Assembly: GCA_030141605.1 (NCBI GenBank)
Contig: JAQGDQ010000080.1
Span: forward strand, 310,001-374,000
Reading direction: 5' to 3'
Length of the DNA: 64,000 nt
Origin: Tubiluchus corallicola
Taxonomy: Eukaryota > Priapulida > Priapulimorpha > Priapulimorphida > Tubiluchidae
Positions 25,060 through 37,900 of this stretch are shown in pieces. Under the pieces are notes generated by a model. The model worked only from the letters and a program-made list of their open reading frames with translations, searched no databases and was not told where the DNA came from. The position numbers and the translations under genes were made by a program. The stretch's first letter is position 1. The number at the start of each line of letters is the position of its first letter.

Positions 25060-25240
25060 TTACCCTAGATCGACAGAGCGAATCCTAAGCTTTTTGGCAC
25101 TTTATTAGAATCCAGGTCCCGGTCAATTTTCGCCGAGCGATAACCTATTCGATATGATTGCTTACCGCGATATGACGATCTATGCTGCTCTCGCGATTAC
25201 TCGCGGACCGTCAGTGTTTCTATGCCCAGTACGTTTGTGT
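25060..25240. promoter_or_regulatory. CpG-dense patch of unknown role
   Basis: CG dinucleotides are concentrated here (CGCCGAGCG, CCGCG, CTCGCG, CTCGCGGACCG) while surrounding sequence has few. It could be a promoter-like unmethylated island or a young repeat. No adjacent coding start is seen. Confidence 0.25.
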
Positions 25241-25621
25241 ATAGAATTCTGTGAAAATGTACATTAATTATTATTTATTTAATGTTATATAATATTAATA
25301 ATTGAGATTAACGCTGAAACAATAACAATGCTGAATATGACTTTACTGAGTCGAAACGTTAGTTCATTTGACTGAATTAATGATCGAATGCACCAAATTT
25401 GCGGAAAATTTCAATTTTTTGTTTTTTATAAAAGCAAATGGGAAACTTATTGGACTTTATATTCTATTAATAGTATTATTTCATTAACTTATTCCACCAC
25501 GTGAAACTCAGGGGCTGATCGCAACTATTGTGTCATATGTGCAGCACGGTCCGTCATAATGCACCAAGCAACCATATCAAAATAGGCAATCGCTTGGTGA
25601 AAATCGAGCAGGACCTGTATG

Positions 25622-26470
25622 CTAATAGAGTACCAGCTTTTTGCACATAGTTGTCTCTCTTGTCAAGTCTCTGCTAACTGTTTTACCACACGTTTTTTCT
25701 CTCGCATTATGTATTTGTGTTATCTCACTAAAGTTGTCTCTCAAAGTGGAAGTGCCGCCTAGCATGTCTTGGTATGGTGAAGAAGCAAGGTCAATGCTGG
25801 TATGGGAATGGGTCAGATGTGTTAGTTTATGATAAACTGAAATGGTGTTGCGGAAGGGTTGGAATCCATATAGGTGAAATAGTACCTTATTATCCATAAT
25901 CGTTTCCTAGCTCGTTTGGATATTTCGTCAATGTGCTCATGTAAGAGACTGGTCAGTTAAAACACCCAAGTCTTTCTGTTTTGTTACTGCTATTATTGGA
26001 ACTGACTGATTTGTATCATTGTGCATATAGTAGCCAAGAGTTACATATACATCTTTCTCAAGATGTAGAACCTTTAACTTTTCCATGTTGAAGAGCACTT
26101 ACCATGTTTGTGACCATGAGTCTAATAAGTTAAGATCATTTGGAGTCTATGGTAGTCAATATTTGACTTCAGATCCTGTAGATTTTTGTATCATCAGCAA
26201 ACATTTTCACTGATGAATTTAAATTGTCTGATAGGGAGTTGATGAGCATAAGGAATGATATAGGCCTTAATACACTTCCCTGTGGCATTCCACTCCTGAC
26301 GGGTCTCCATGAAGATTTTTTAGAGTTGATTCGAACGTCTTTAAGAAAGTCTTCTATCCAGTGGTAGATGTTGCCAGAGATCCCATGTGCAGTAAGTTTT
26401 AACACAAGTTTTAACATGAGTTTTTTATGTGGAACTTTATTGAAAGCCTGCAAATACTTCAATAGAAGAC
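25622..26470 (-). mobile_element. LINE reverse-transcriptase fragment (broken)
   Basis: The minus-strand frame 26462-26169 encodes a non-LTR retrotransposon RT core: FNKVPHKKLMLKL, HGISGN, SSWRPVRSGMPQGSVL (fingers/palm) and the active-site FADDTK, the family form of YADD. Further down the same strand, frames interrupted by stops carry a piece reading KVLHL and KDLGVL, typical of the thumb region, to about 25930. The 25897-25622 frame may be its decayed tail. Clade is most like CR1/L2-type elements, by motif style only. Frameshifts and stops show it is dead. Confidence 0.85.
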
Positions 26471-27215
26471 TTCTTGCCGGTCATTTAAAGACTCGAGTAG
26501 GTGTAAAATGAGTGATGCTTACCCTGTCTTGAGGGCAGATTTCGTTTTTTAGAGTCTGTCTGCTTAAAGTCTACAGTAGACTTAACGTAGGCATGATGAT
26601 GATTTTATGTTTAGTTGCTTACCTTATAAATCTCTCTTAACTTCTGATGCCAGGTTTCTTTTTTTAGCATTCTGCCTGCCCATTGTCTGCAACAGATGTA
26701 GTGGGCATTTGATCGTGGTTTTTATACTCTTTAAATGTTTATAGCATACTACTAAGTACTATTACCGGTAAAGACAGTATTACTATTAAGCAGTAACTAA
26801 ATCCCTATAAGGCTTTCTATTTCGCACTTATATAATGCTGGGGACGCTGTGCATTGTACTAGAAATAGTCACTTAAGATACCAGATAGGGAAATCAAAGT
26901 TGAAGCGCTTAAATTAAAATGTATTATTTTTATTTGATTACTTCAAATACAAAATTGTGCAAGAGTGTTACGAATCGACAAATATGTAGATTTGTAAATT
27001 TAGATATCAAATGGTGTGGGTAGATTACGGCTTAGGTGACGTAAGAAATAAACAACCCAGGGGAAATAATGGCAATGTGCACAGAGAAGATAGACTGGAG
27101 AAAACGAACCAGTGTAAGGCTTTTTATTGAAAGGAGTCAGCCAATTGAAAGAAAATATGACAGCTTTGAATGAATTAGAAGTTGAGAAAAAATTGTAAAT
27201 TTCAAGTTAAATCAA

Positions 27216-27470
27216 TTGTCAAGAAAAGTAAAAAAATCACTGAAAATTAATAGAAGAAACAAACATACTAAAACAAAGACTAAAGCATTCAGAGTTGGTT
27301 TTCAGAATGTAAGAGGACTGACAAATTTAAGTAAACAATTAAAGATTCTTACTTGGCTGAACAAGGAAAACTATGATATATTTTTTATTGAAACTTGGCT
27401 GAGAAGTGATAATACAGTAGAATGCTATAATGAATATGTATCTATAAATTTTTCATCAAAAAGGTGATGC
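27216..27470 (+). mobile_element. LINE endonuclease N-terminal fragment
   Basis: The 83-residue frame contains VGFQNVRGL followed by LKILTWLNKENYDIFFIETW, matching the start of the apurinic/apyrimidinic-like endonuclease of non-LTR retrotransposons (N of QN and E of ETW are catalytic positions). It breaks off after about 80 residues, so it is a truncated remnant. It may belong to the same family as the 30.2-31.8 kb and 41.9-43.3 kb fragments on this strand. Confidence 0.75.
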
Positions 27471-27803
27471 TGGAGAAAAGAGCGGGCATCAGTGGCATAG
27501 CTAAGGGGACTGTCTGCTCCTGGTGGCATTTTTCAGTAGGCAGCATTTTGATCAAGTACAACAAAAAAGTTGATTCTTTCAGAACAGTATAAAAGCAAAA
27601 TACATGGCAATTTAATTTTCCAGAAAATGCTGGTTACAGTGTTTGTGAAGATGATAATTAGTAATTTAATATTGCTGTAATATTTGCAACATAGTTTTTT
27701 TTGCTTTAAAAGTGTCTGCACCATTCACATTTTGAGCTAACTGTAGAATACATGTATAGTTGCACTTGTAGCTGTAAACTTATCACACATTATTTACATA
27801 AAG

Positions 27804-28302
27804 CAGGGGTGTGCAAATTATCTGACTAGCCGGGCCACATTAAACTTTCCCGCAATTCCTGCGGGCCACAGGCAGTTTGATTAAGGAGCCAAGTACAGAA
27901 AGGCCTAATAACGATTTTTTTGCATCCGACCTGCATACATCATTACTACTACACTCAAGAAACTATTTTAGAAGTTATTAAAATTTATATTACAAACCAT
28001 ATATTTCTACTTCCAGGACAGATAGTGGTAATTTCATTACAATGTATATTAGTAATGTGTATCACACACTCTGTGTAGTACAGTGCCATAAGCTACAACC
28101 GTCTTGTAAGGGTTAATGGCATCCGATCTAGTAGAAAAAAATACCCGCACTATCTTTGGGATCCTGGCACGGACTTCAGCTGGATACACTCAATTAATCG
28201 CCCGGGTCGCACTTTCATTAGGTTGACAAATCTCTTCGCGGGCTGCACAAATTCTCTCGGCGGGCCGCAAGTGACCCGCGGGCCGCAATTTGCACACCCC
28301 TG
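27804..28302. mobile_element. Non-autonomous hAT element, 499 bp, perfect 8-bp TSD
   Basis: It begins CAGGGGTGTGCAAATT and ends AATTTGCACACCCCTG, perfect 16-base inverted repeats. It is flanked on both sides by acataaag (27796-27803 and 28303-28310). Subterminal GGGCCAC/GGGCCGC blocks are also inverted between ends. TIR and 8-bp duplication identify a hAT MITE of a family distinct from the AT-rich one elsewhere in the window. Intact duplications suggest fairly recent insertion. Confidence 0.93.
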
Positions 28303-28310
28303 ACATAAAG

Positions 28311-30260
28311 TATTGTGTGCTGTTTAACGATGCATTTGTCACTGGCATTTGTTTCTATAACATTGATATCATTGCAATTACATTGTTATTATATACACAA
28401 TAATGATTGGGATTCATTGGCTCACCAACATAGTTTAAGAATTTTTGAATATCTCAGTCACAATGTGAATTAAAATATCTTTGTTTGGCATAATTAGTTG
28501 TGGATCTCTTAATTAGTAATTATTTTCAAACACTAATCTTAACTTTATCATAGGAATATCTTGTCAACAGTAAACTTTTGCTTTATGTCAAGTAACTGTT
28601 AAAGATTTTCAGAATTTCCCATTACATGCAGTGACATCTTAGAAGTTACTCCAGAAAGTACTTCAACTACCATTATAATGCTCTTTTCTGTGTTAACACT
28701 TGAAGAAGTCTTTGAGCATCGTAACTTTCGAGTTATGAAGCATAATTGGGTGAATTTATTTCATCAATTTATAGCAACTGGGATGTAGCACTGTTGAATT
28801 TTACAAAACGAATAAACATTTCCATTGTGGGGCAGCGCCAAATTGGGCACCACAGGCACTAGCTATGCTACTGGGAGGTGTGACAGCCCTATACAATAGT
28901 GCTCTCATTTTATCGTACAAATTACATTTATACAATTAGGTTTGCTAAGTTAAGCGAAGTAGCGCCAATGAGCTTAATTTTGTAGTGCTAAGTGGAAAGT
29001 TTATTTTGTTTATCTATGTAATTATTATCTCTCAGGCTAGTATAGTAGTGCCATCTACTGTCAATTTTGTTTATCAAAGGAAGAAACCAGGGACATGAAC
29101 TTGACAGGTGTGCTTCCTTATTTGGCAAGTTTGATCAGCAATCCTGAGTGATGATAAATAGGACATTCACAGCTGCTACTCTTTATAACCTGTTTGATTG
29201 GTCAGATTTAAGTGATGAACCAACCTTTACATGTTATACAGCCATTCAGCTTAGAGCAAACAGGTTTTACCTGGAAAAACGAGGCCACAGAGGAGGGTGT
29301 GAAAAGTGTGGCTTTGCAATATGGTTGATCTACTTGTTTTATCAATTCTTGGTTTAAAGGATAATATTGCATTTATTAATGGCATTTCCTCAGCAGAAAC
29401 AGAGTACTTTTACAATGGTTATACTCAGTCTTTGTGATCCTGGGCTGTCCATTATTTAGGAAGCCCCTAGAGACTTTGTTGTTTATGTTGGAGGACACCA
29501 GGTCGTGAAATGGACTATTGGTAGTTCTCAGAGAACCAGCCTGTAGTCGGTCTTCCTGTCAGTGTCTTCAGATACACCGGACTTGATACAGTGCATTCCT
29601 CAGTTGATGGAGTTAATGCCACGCCTGATGTCACCTAATTGTCTGACCCTGAAGTTACCATTTGGGAAGCCTGCCGTCAGACTGTTCCAGTACATGCCTC
29701 CGTCGACAGCGACAGTGACGAGGTTAAGCTAGCTAGCCAGCGTGTGCCCAGAGACTCACGATAAGTACAGTTGATGGCGTTTTGTGGTACATTTAAAAAT
29801 CTCGGGTAAAATTAAAAACAGTAGCTAAATTGTAATTTGTAGTATATCTTTGTTAATTATTTCTCAAATGTGTTTTTCTTATGTTAAATAATATTGAGCT
29901 TATAGCTAATTGGTTGTTTGTCTGTTCTGATAATGTTAGATTCTCACGTTAAGGAAGTTCGACAGGGACTCATAGCCTTAGATCAAATAAAGCTTGCTGT
30001 TTCTTTAAGTATTTATGGTGTGTTAGCACCAGTGTTCTAGTGATAATCTTGCCATTCTGACATAAACACATTTACAGCATTTTAGGCCAAACGGGTTATC
30101 ACAGAAGGCATAATAGTGGACAAATAAGTAGACAAATTACCTTAAGTGTAAACTGATAGCTGCTTACCACAATTGATAAAAATAAAAACTGTAAAAGGAA
30201 AATCTGGTAAAAGGCATGTACCATGGTTTGATTATATTTATTAGAAGAGGGGTTCTAAGA
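28311..30260. other. Repeat-derived intergenic sequence, unassigned
   Basis: No gene supported. The plus-strand frame ending at 29357 has a basic Cys/Gly-rich patch (RGHRGGCEKCG) and is followed by a GC-richer stretch at 29440-29770. This could be the 5' part of the LINE lying downstream, but no domain confirms it. Confidence 0.35.
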
Positions 30261-31810
30261 AAATAAAGGCGGTTGAGTAGAAGATTGGATACTAGTGGAG
30301 AAAAAATTTTAATATATCAAACACGTAAGTATCATGTGCAAACTTCAGTAGCATATAAAAGACCAAAATGGGCCAAGAAGTGGGCTGAGGAAGTCAAGAA
30401 TGACGACAAAAATAAGAAGAAATTGTGGAAGCATTTTAAATCCATTGCTCATAGAAAGAAATTTGTTGTTAGTAGTAAGGTATTCATGTTATATGAGAAT
30501 GGTGAAAGAACAGATAATAAAGGTGTAACAGGTAATGATTTGTTACGAGTTTGGTTTGTCTGTTTGAATGGCTACTAGATAGTTTTCATTTAATGCAAGA
30601 AATTTCTAAAAATGAACAAGAAAATAATTTGAAAGGAATTAAAAAAGGTAAATCATAGTTAGTGATCAAATTACTTTCAGATGTTGACGTTTCCAGTGGT
30701 GATGAAGGTGAGAGGTTTAAGTCAAGTGGTTTCAGGTGAAGAAGTCAGGTAAATGGAAATATTTAAGCCTGCTATTTAGAGAAAGTGAAAATGAAAATAG
30801 TTGGAAAGAAAGGATTCCAGACTTGAGGAAAGCTATTGGTGCATTAAAGTATACGGCTATGTCTTCAGATTCAAAAATTGAAGTGGGCAGAACTGGATGG
30901 AAGTCTGTAATTGTACCTAAAATAATGTTTGGTTGTGTTGGTAGGATATTTTATCAAAAAGAGATAAACTTGTGATAGTATGCTGAATGAACTTGCAAGA
31001 TGGATGTGGAAAACAAAAGGGTGTAGTGGAGCTGCTGTGAGAGGAGAGGTTGCTTTTTCGTCATTTGAGGAGAGAGAAGCAAAAGCATGTTTAAAGTATT
31101 TGAATAGAATTATATTTACAGATAATGACAGACTGGTTAAAAGAGTTATATCCTTTGCAGTGTATAGTAAGATAGTGTCTAAGCGAGTTAGAAAATTAAC
31201 TTTGGAAAGTTATTTTGAAAGTCTTTGAAAACTAGGAGAACTTCCACAGGATGGGTTGAAGAAAACAGCTGATGTAAATTTTAGTGTAAAAGGTTGGAAT
31301 TGAAAAAAGTTGAGGGAAAAGGGTTTACGATTATGGGAGAATAAACTTGAAGCACATTCTTCTGCTAATATGTATTTGAACAACAAGCCTTCTTTTGAAA
31401 GCTGGATGAATGATAATGTGTAATACTGAGTTGCTGGTGAGAGCAAGAATTGGTGCATTCGAAATGAATAGAAATCCACTATTTAGATGGAAGACAGCTG
31501 AATGTGACAGACTTTGTAAGTGTGATTTAAACTTGGAGAATTTACTTCATGTTTTACTGTATTGTCCATATTATGAAAATGAAGGAAGTATGGTTCTTTG
31601 GGAAGGAGTTTCAGATGAAGCTTGTGTGAGTTGCATGTTATTCCAAAATATTGATTATGGGAAAAAAATCTTCTTAGTAATATAATGAAGAAACGTCCCG
31701 AGACAGGAATTGCAAGCCTTGTCTAAGTTTTTTTTTATTTTCAGCCGAGTAGCAGTTTGGACAGCTAGCCTTGATACAGAAAGGTGTAGACATTGAACTG
31801 AACTGAAATG
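30260..31810 (+). mobile_element. LINE 3' portion lacking the RT core
   Basis: Successive plus-strand frames read as a non-LTR element with a central deletion. 30273-30578 has the spacer before RT (KKLWKHFKSIAH, ENGERTDNKG). 30736-31228 resumes after the RT catalytic core (RKAIGALKYTAM, VPKIMFGC, NELARWMWKTKGCSGAAVRG). 31410-31685 ends with a Cys/His tail (C-x2-C-x-C... LLHVLLYCPYYENE) usual at the C-terminus of such ORFs. The 3' end carries CTGAACTGAAATGAA-type short repeats near 31795. Several stops separate the frames. The remnant ends about 175 bases before the GALNT start codon. Confidence 0.8.
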
Positions 31811-31983
31811 AACTTGTTATTAGGACAAACAAATGCAGTGACAGTGAAATTATGACTCAGTGTGCCTATGAGTTCATACTTCATAATGGTTGCACAAGCA
31901 CTTGGATCTTCATGCCTTTTCCTGTCATCGTGAATATGTAACGTAAACTGTAAAGTTATCATTGTGCAAGTGGTGACTCCAAA

Positions 31984-34900
31984 ATGGTTTCTGCAGCATG
32001 TTGTGCTCGCTTTGGGTTGAAGTCATTTTGTTGTGGTGTTTTTCTTACGTCAATTACATGGATATTATTACTATATCGATATAATGATCAGTTAAATGAT
32101 ATGTCTCATAAATTTTCTGCATATCCCAGTGCAGACCGAAAGCTTCGACTTCAGCCGAGGCATCACATAAGTTTGGAAAAGGAGAAATCTCAGAATGAAG
32201 TTTTTAGTGACTTTGATGATAATGAAGTTGAGATAAATAATGTGAACAACATTGGTTATAGAAATGCCATTTCAGATGAGAAAGTTGATAAAGAACTAAA
32301 GTTATTTCATAGAGAACTACCGTCATATTCTAAGCAAAACAAAGACTTCAATAAATCAAAATATGTTATAGAAGATATTGGTATGATAAATAATCAACAA
32401 GATGCAGAAATTAGAGAAAGAGGCTATAAATTCTACGCTTTCAATAATTTAGTTAGTGAACGAATTGGCTATTTGCGTGATATACCTGACACACGCAATC
32501 ATTTGTAAGTTGCTGCTTTTCTGTTGTAACACACAAAAGGTTTAGTTAAGGGTGTTACATTCAGAAGTAATTTAAAAAAGTAGGCATCGTAACCTACTTA
32601 GTATTGTTATATATGTTTTTCGTTTTCTTAGTATGACATATTGCTTAGTCTTACTTGCCATACTTATGTAATTTAAAAAATACATGCTGTATTACAGATA
32701 TGTACAATACATGTATTTAGGTGCAAGAACAAGACATATGCAGAAGATCTTCCGCCTGTCAGTGTTGTGATCTGTTTCTACAATGAGGCCGTTTCTGCCC
32801 TGCTCAGAACTGTTTCTAGTGTACTGCATCACACTCCTATGCAGTTACTGCATGAAATTATACTGGTGGACGACAGTAGTGACACTTGTATGTATGTTCT
32901 TGAATATGGAGGGAAAATTTAATTGTTTCAATGCAGATAGTCATCGACTTATGACCGATGCAACTTATTACTGTTTTACTTTGCAACCCAACCACAACTT
33001 AATTAATTAATTGCACAAAACTAATAATAACTCATTTCCTTCTTCTTTTTAAGCAAATTAATTTTAAATCACTATTTGTTGGGACAGATTCATCTGTAGG
33101 CGCCACCATACTTAGTGTGCTTAAGCGTACATCTTACACATAGGGGTGCACCACTTGAACATACAAGTCCAACTTGCGTCCAACTTGACGAATTCACCGA
33201 AACCAATTGCGATCATAAGTAGGCAACTACCTCTCTATTCTTTTTTTGGTTTCGTTTATTCATATTATTTTTTTAAATAACAGGAGCTAATAGATACTGG
33301 AGGCACCGGTATCTCTGATTTTCTGAAAGCCCTCAGTCAGCATTTTTTCTCTTGCTATAAACCTTTTTTTGAACTAATATTTTTGTAAAATTTCTTATTT
33401 CAGGTGCATTACTGTATTTTCATACACTTGTCATTGTTGAAATCAATAAAAGAAATAATTTTTCTCTAGCAGACACAAATGATGACTTACAGAAAACTAT
33501 TGACAAACATTTTTCTGGAAAAGTTAAGCTTTTTAAAACTGCTCAGAGAGAAGGCTTGATCAGAGCAAGAATGTTTGGAGCTGACAAAGCTACTGGAGAG
33601 GTATTCTTTAGTAATGTTAATCTGCTTAAAGATATTTAACTGTTACTATTCAAGAAAAATGAAAATGCCACGATGTTCTTGTTTTGTCATTAAAATGAAA
33701 CATCTTTGTAATTTAAACGATATTTTCTTAACACAGTTTAAAGGACTTGGGACTATATCAATTGATTATTATAAGCATTCAGGACTACTGATTGGGTTTC
33801 TTGTGCCCAGTTTGAGTCTGCTCTCTGTGACCACTGATTTTTAAGCTTATTTTTAAGATCAATAAAATATATGTATCATTTTAAATTTAAGCTCAGTGAT
33901 TATTTGTTAAAACAATGTGTGTTAGCCTTTAACTGATATATTTTTTGCTTAGGTTTTAGTGTTTCTTGATAGCCATTGCGAAGTAAATGTTCGTTGGCTT
34001 GAGCCATTGGTGGATCCTATTGCCAAGGATCATACTATTGTAACTATACCGATTATTGACATAATAGACTCGGACACATTTAAATATACTGCTTCTCCAC
34101 TTGTTCGAGGTGGTTTTAACTGGGGCATGCATTTCTCCTGGGAACACCTGCCATCTAGCTATTTTGCAGCTGGGACTGATTACACCAGACCTGTCAGGTA
34201 CAGTACCCATTATAAAGTGCACAGCATGCTTGTAAAATTGTTTATAGTAAAATAAACAGTGGATACACTGTTAATTTTAAAAACTCATCAATAGTGATTG
34301 CATTTACAATGTTGTACAATTTGCCTTCTTGTTGCAGTATCTTTCTTAAGTCAGAGCTAAAGTGTCAATGTTAATAATGTTTTTTAATAATGACTTGCAT
34401 TCAAAAAGCCAAATTGTGTCAGTTTTAATCTTACACACTTCCAACTATACATTTAAGGCAACAATGCTTCTCTGTAATGTGCTGCTAACTGTGACAAAAG
34501 TAGTATGGTATTAGTACGTGGAATTAGGCATTAACTTAGCCATAATGTGAACTTAAAATGTACTTTTTAGTGTTTTTTTGTGTTTCATTTTTATTGTAAT
34601 GCATCAGCTGTGTATTGCAATTTTCACATTAGCAAATTTGAACATCACACAGAAGATTCCTGTAGTTGGAAAATTTTACTTAAATGGGATATCATTGCAA
34701 AGTGGGCCATTAATTAAATTCCAAAACTAACAACAATGTCCTGCTTTAAATGTAAAGCAGTTAGATATAAGCCAACACTTACAGTATATTGTTCTTTTTA
34801 AGAAAAGTACACAAATGATGTAATATTTTTGTGTTTCCTTTTAGGTCACCAACTATGGCAGGAGGATTGTTTGCTATGAATAGAAAGTATTTCTTTAATA

Positions 34901-37900
34901 TGGGCGGTTATGACCGAGGAATGGATGTGTGGGGAGGTGAAAATCTGGAAATGTCATTCCGGGTAATTATTACAAATTATTTCTTATTTGCCACCTCTCT
35001 GAGACTTGTAGTAGTAACAAAATATTAAAATTGTTACCATGTTAATTTATATTGATATAAGACGAAGTCAATGCTAATGTCATCGACAACTAATGTAAAC
35101 TCATGTAAATTTTTCAATGTAATTATCATACTATTATTATTGCAGCTAACTGTAAATGTCAAAAGTTAAAATGTGCTATATTAACCTGTTTTAATATCGG
35201 TTAGATTTACTGAATTTAAATCTAGAGGGAAAACATTTTAACAAGATGTCCTGTTACATCTGATATGATAAACATCATTTGTTAGATTTAATGTAATTAA
35301 AAAAAATCACAGTTTTAGTTTATTACAACTTATTTTAAATGCTTTTGATTTGATCAGATATGGCAATGTGGTGGATCGTTGCACATTATACCTTGTTCTC
35401 GTGTTGGACACGTTTTTAGAAAACGTCGGCCTTATGGGTCAACAACAGGAGAAGATACTCAGGCAAAAAATTCTTTGCGTGTTGCTCATGTTTGGATGGA
35501 TGATTACAAGGTTTCTAACAGACTTTATTTGAGAATTTAATGTACTGTCGTCTATCAATGAAAGCTAAATTTAAAAACAAAGGGATAAACTTGAAAAAAA
35601 CTAGTGATGTGCTGATTACTCTCATTTATGTTAGGAAGTACCACATGTTTTGGAGTCGAGTTTGTGTAAGTTGATAATGGTATAAACCATTTTTTTTAAT
35701 TTAGTGAAGTGTTATCTTTTTTGTGTAATTGATTTTGTATTAAATAAAACAGTTTTAAGTGTTCAACACATTGAAAAAGTTGTTCTTGAAGTTTTAATTT
35801 GACTTCTGGTTTAAATTATGAAAGCAGATTTCGCATAATAGCATAAAAAATAGCACGTATCTTCTTCCAAATGGATGTAGCAATCTGTATCAGAATAAAG
35901 TTTTAGAAATGAGTTTTTGTTGTTGGTTAAAATTAAAGTGAACTCGGCTTTATAGTTTGTAGCGCTCCTAGTAAATATCAATATTCTTTGTATACTTATA
36001 CATGAGCACACCTTGTCTTTAAATGTTTAGTAATTTTTTAGAGATTGAAGCTACTTTGCTTACCCTTCTGCATTTATTGTCTGTCAAGTTATGTTAAATT
36101 CTTCTCATTTTTTTAGAAGTACTATTTTCAAGTACGTCCCGATGTAGCTACTGTGAGGTACGGAGACATCAGCGAACGACTGTCGTTAAGGCAAATGCTC
36201 AATTGTAAGTCTTTCAAGTGGTATTTAGAAAATGTGTTTCCTGAAAGAAGTTTACCTGATGCACAACAGCCACCACAGCCACCATTTCGAAATAATTTCA
36301 ATGCTGTGCAAAACCAGAAACAGAAGCGAGGACATAGTCAAGTAAGTATATCACATTTACTTTCACATGTATGATATAGTGAATCAGAAGGTAGTACTCC
36401 TTTATGTCGAAATCAGTTTTAGTTTGCCAGGCTTCATCTCGGTCACTCATATACATTTAAAAACACGCACTAATCTGTTTTTCTTTGTATGTGAAATGGC
36501 AGATGCTTTCGTCCATTACCAATTTTACAAAACGTAAATTAAAGGAAAATGATTACAAAGGTACGGGAAGTAGCCAAAGTATGCAATTGTTACTGAGGCT
36601 GCATTGTCCGTTTTCTCTTTGCAGCTGATTTGTATCTATGGTTGAGAATTAATATATTGTTCAGTAAAATTTACAATCATGTACGGTTAAACTTTATGCA
36701 TGTAATAAATTCCATATACGGTTTAGTTAGGTGCACATGGCACAGCATAAGTTATGAATATCTGGTGTGTAGTTCTTTTTAACATAGCTGATTTATAGTT
36801 ATAAGTGAAGCACTTGGTTTTGACATTTATTGATTAAATTTGATTATTGATTTGAATTTTTAGATACACTACATAAAATTTGTGTTTATACTGCTATATA
36901 TGTCCTTTTGCACATGTTTAGTTGTCACAGTTTTAATTAAAACAATGGGTTTGTTAATCTGTCATTTTTTTTTTATTTCAGATAATACACATATCCAGCG
37001 GTAAGTGTGTCGTGGCAAAAAGTGGCAGTACAAGTAAAGCATCTGCACTTACCCTAGCAGAGTGTCAACCAAATAATAAAGAACAGGTAGAGTTACAGTC
37101 TTTGTGGAAGACTGAAACTTTTTAAAGCTCATCTAGTTTGTCTTTGTCATTGTTACTGAAATACAGCTATACGTGGCTCTACCATTGCTTGTTTCCTCGT
37201 ACTGCAAACTTAATTTTATTGCATTGTTGCAAATATATGCGCTAGCTTGAATAAGTTACTGTATGTAAGAGCCCTGTTCAATTCTGCTTAACTCATATTT
37301 CAAGGTTGAAGAAATTGCTTTGAAGTATATGAAATATTAGTTATGTTGATGTTTGTGTAAATTTGTGTAAACCTATATAACACCAGATAAATAGAAAATA
37401 GTGTTAATTAGATGCATGGTTAGCAGAGGTGATTGCTGTCAACCTAAGCAACACCAAGTCTTGTTGAAAAGATCTTCCCAGAAGAAACTTGTATTGTAAT
37501 GGTAACATTTTTCATTAGTCAACCCCACTTTTACTACTTCTATGGTGAATTCTACTTGACTGGAAAATGTTGACTAAGCATGCCATAATTTTTTGCCACA
37601 TGTACTAAATATAAAGTTACCTAATAGCTAATAATTCTCTTAAAAATGTTACAGCTGTGGACAGTTAGAGGACAAGAGCTCATTTTAGCAAACTTGCTTT
37701 GCATGGATGCCACAAAAAATGTATGTATAATGAAATGTCATGAACAAGGAAATCATCAAGACTGGACAAGAATTGGAAAGGTACTGCTTCTTGTGTAAAG
37801 TTGTTTTCATTTCTTTTAAGGACAGTAGTTTAAACAGTGAAAGCAAATTTTGTTCTGTAATTATTTTTTCAACATTTCCTGTAATGTTGTTCATAAGCTT

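Larger units (their letters stand above)
23291..25621. other. Intergenic region between cyclin Y and LINE debris
   Basis: No gene is supported. The minus-strand frame at 24493-24735 has no known domain. The stretch contains a tRNA-like SINE head near 24200-24268 and a locally CpG-rich patch at about 25060-25240, both listed separately. Confidence 0.45.

Noticed and set aside
33956-34222. Minus-strand frame over GALNT exon 4
   Set aside because: Antisense shadow of the catalytic exon.
35350-35532. Plus-strand 60-residue frame at GALNT exon 6
   Set aside because: Wrong frame; the true frame reads through [11 protein letters not shown].
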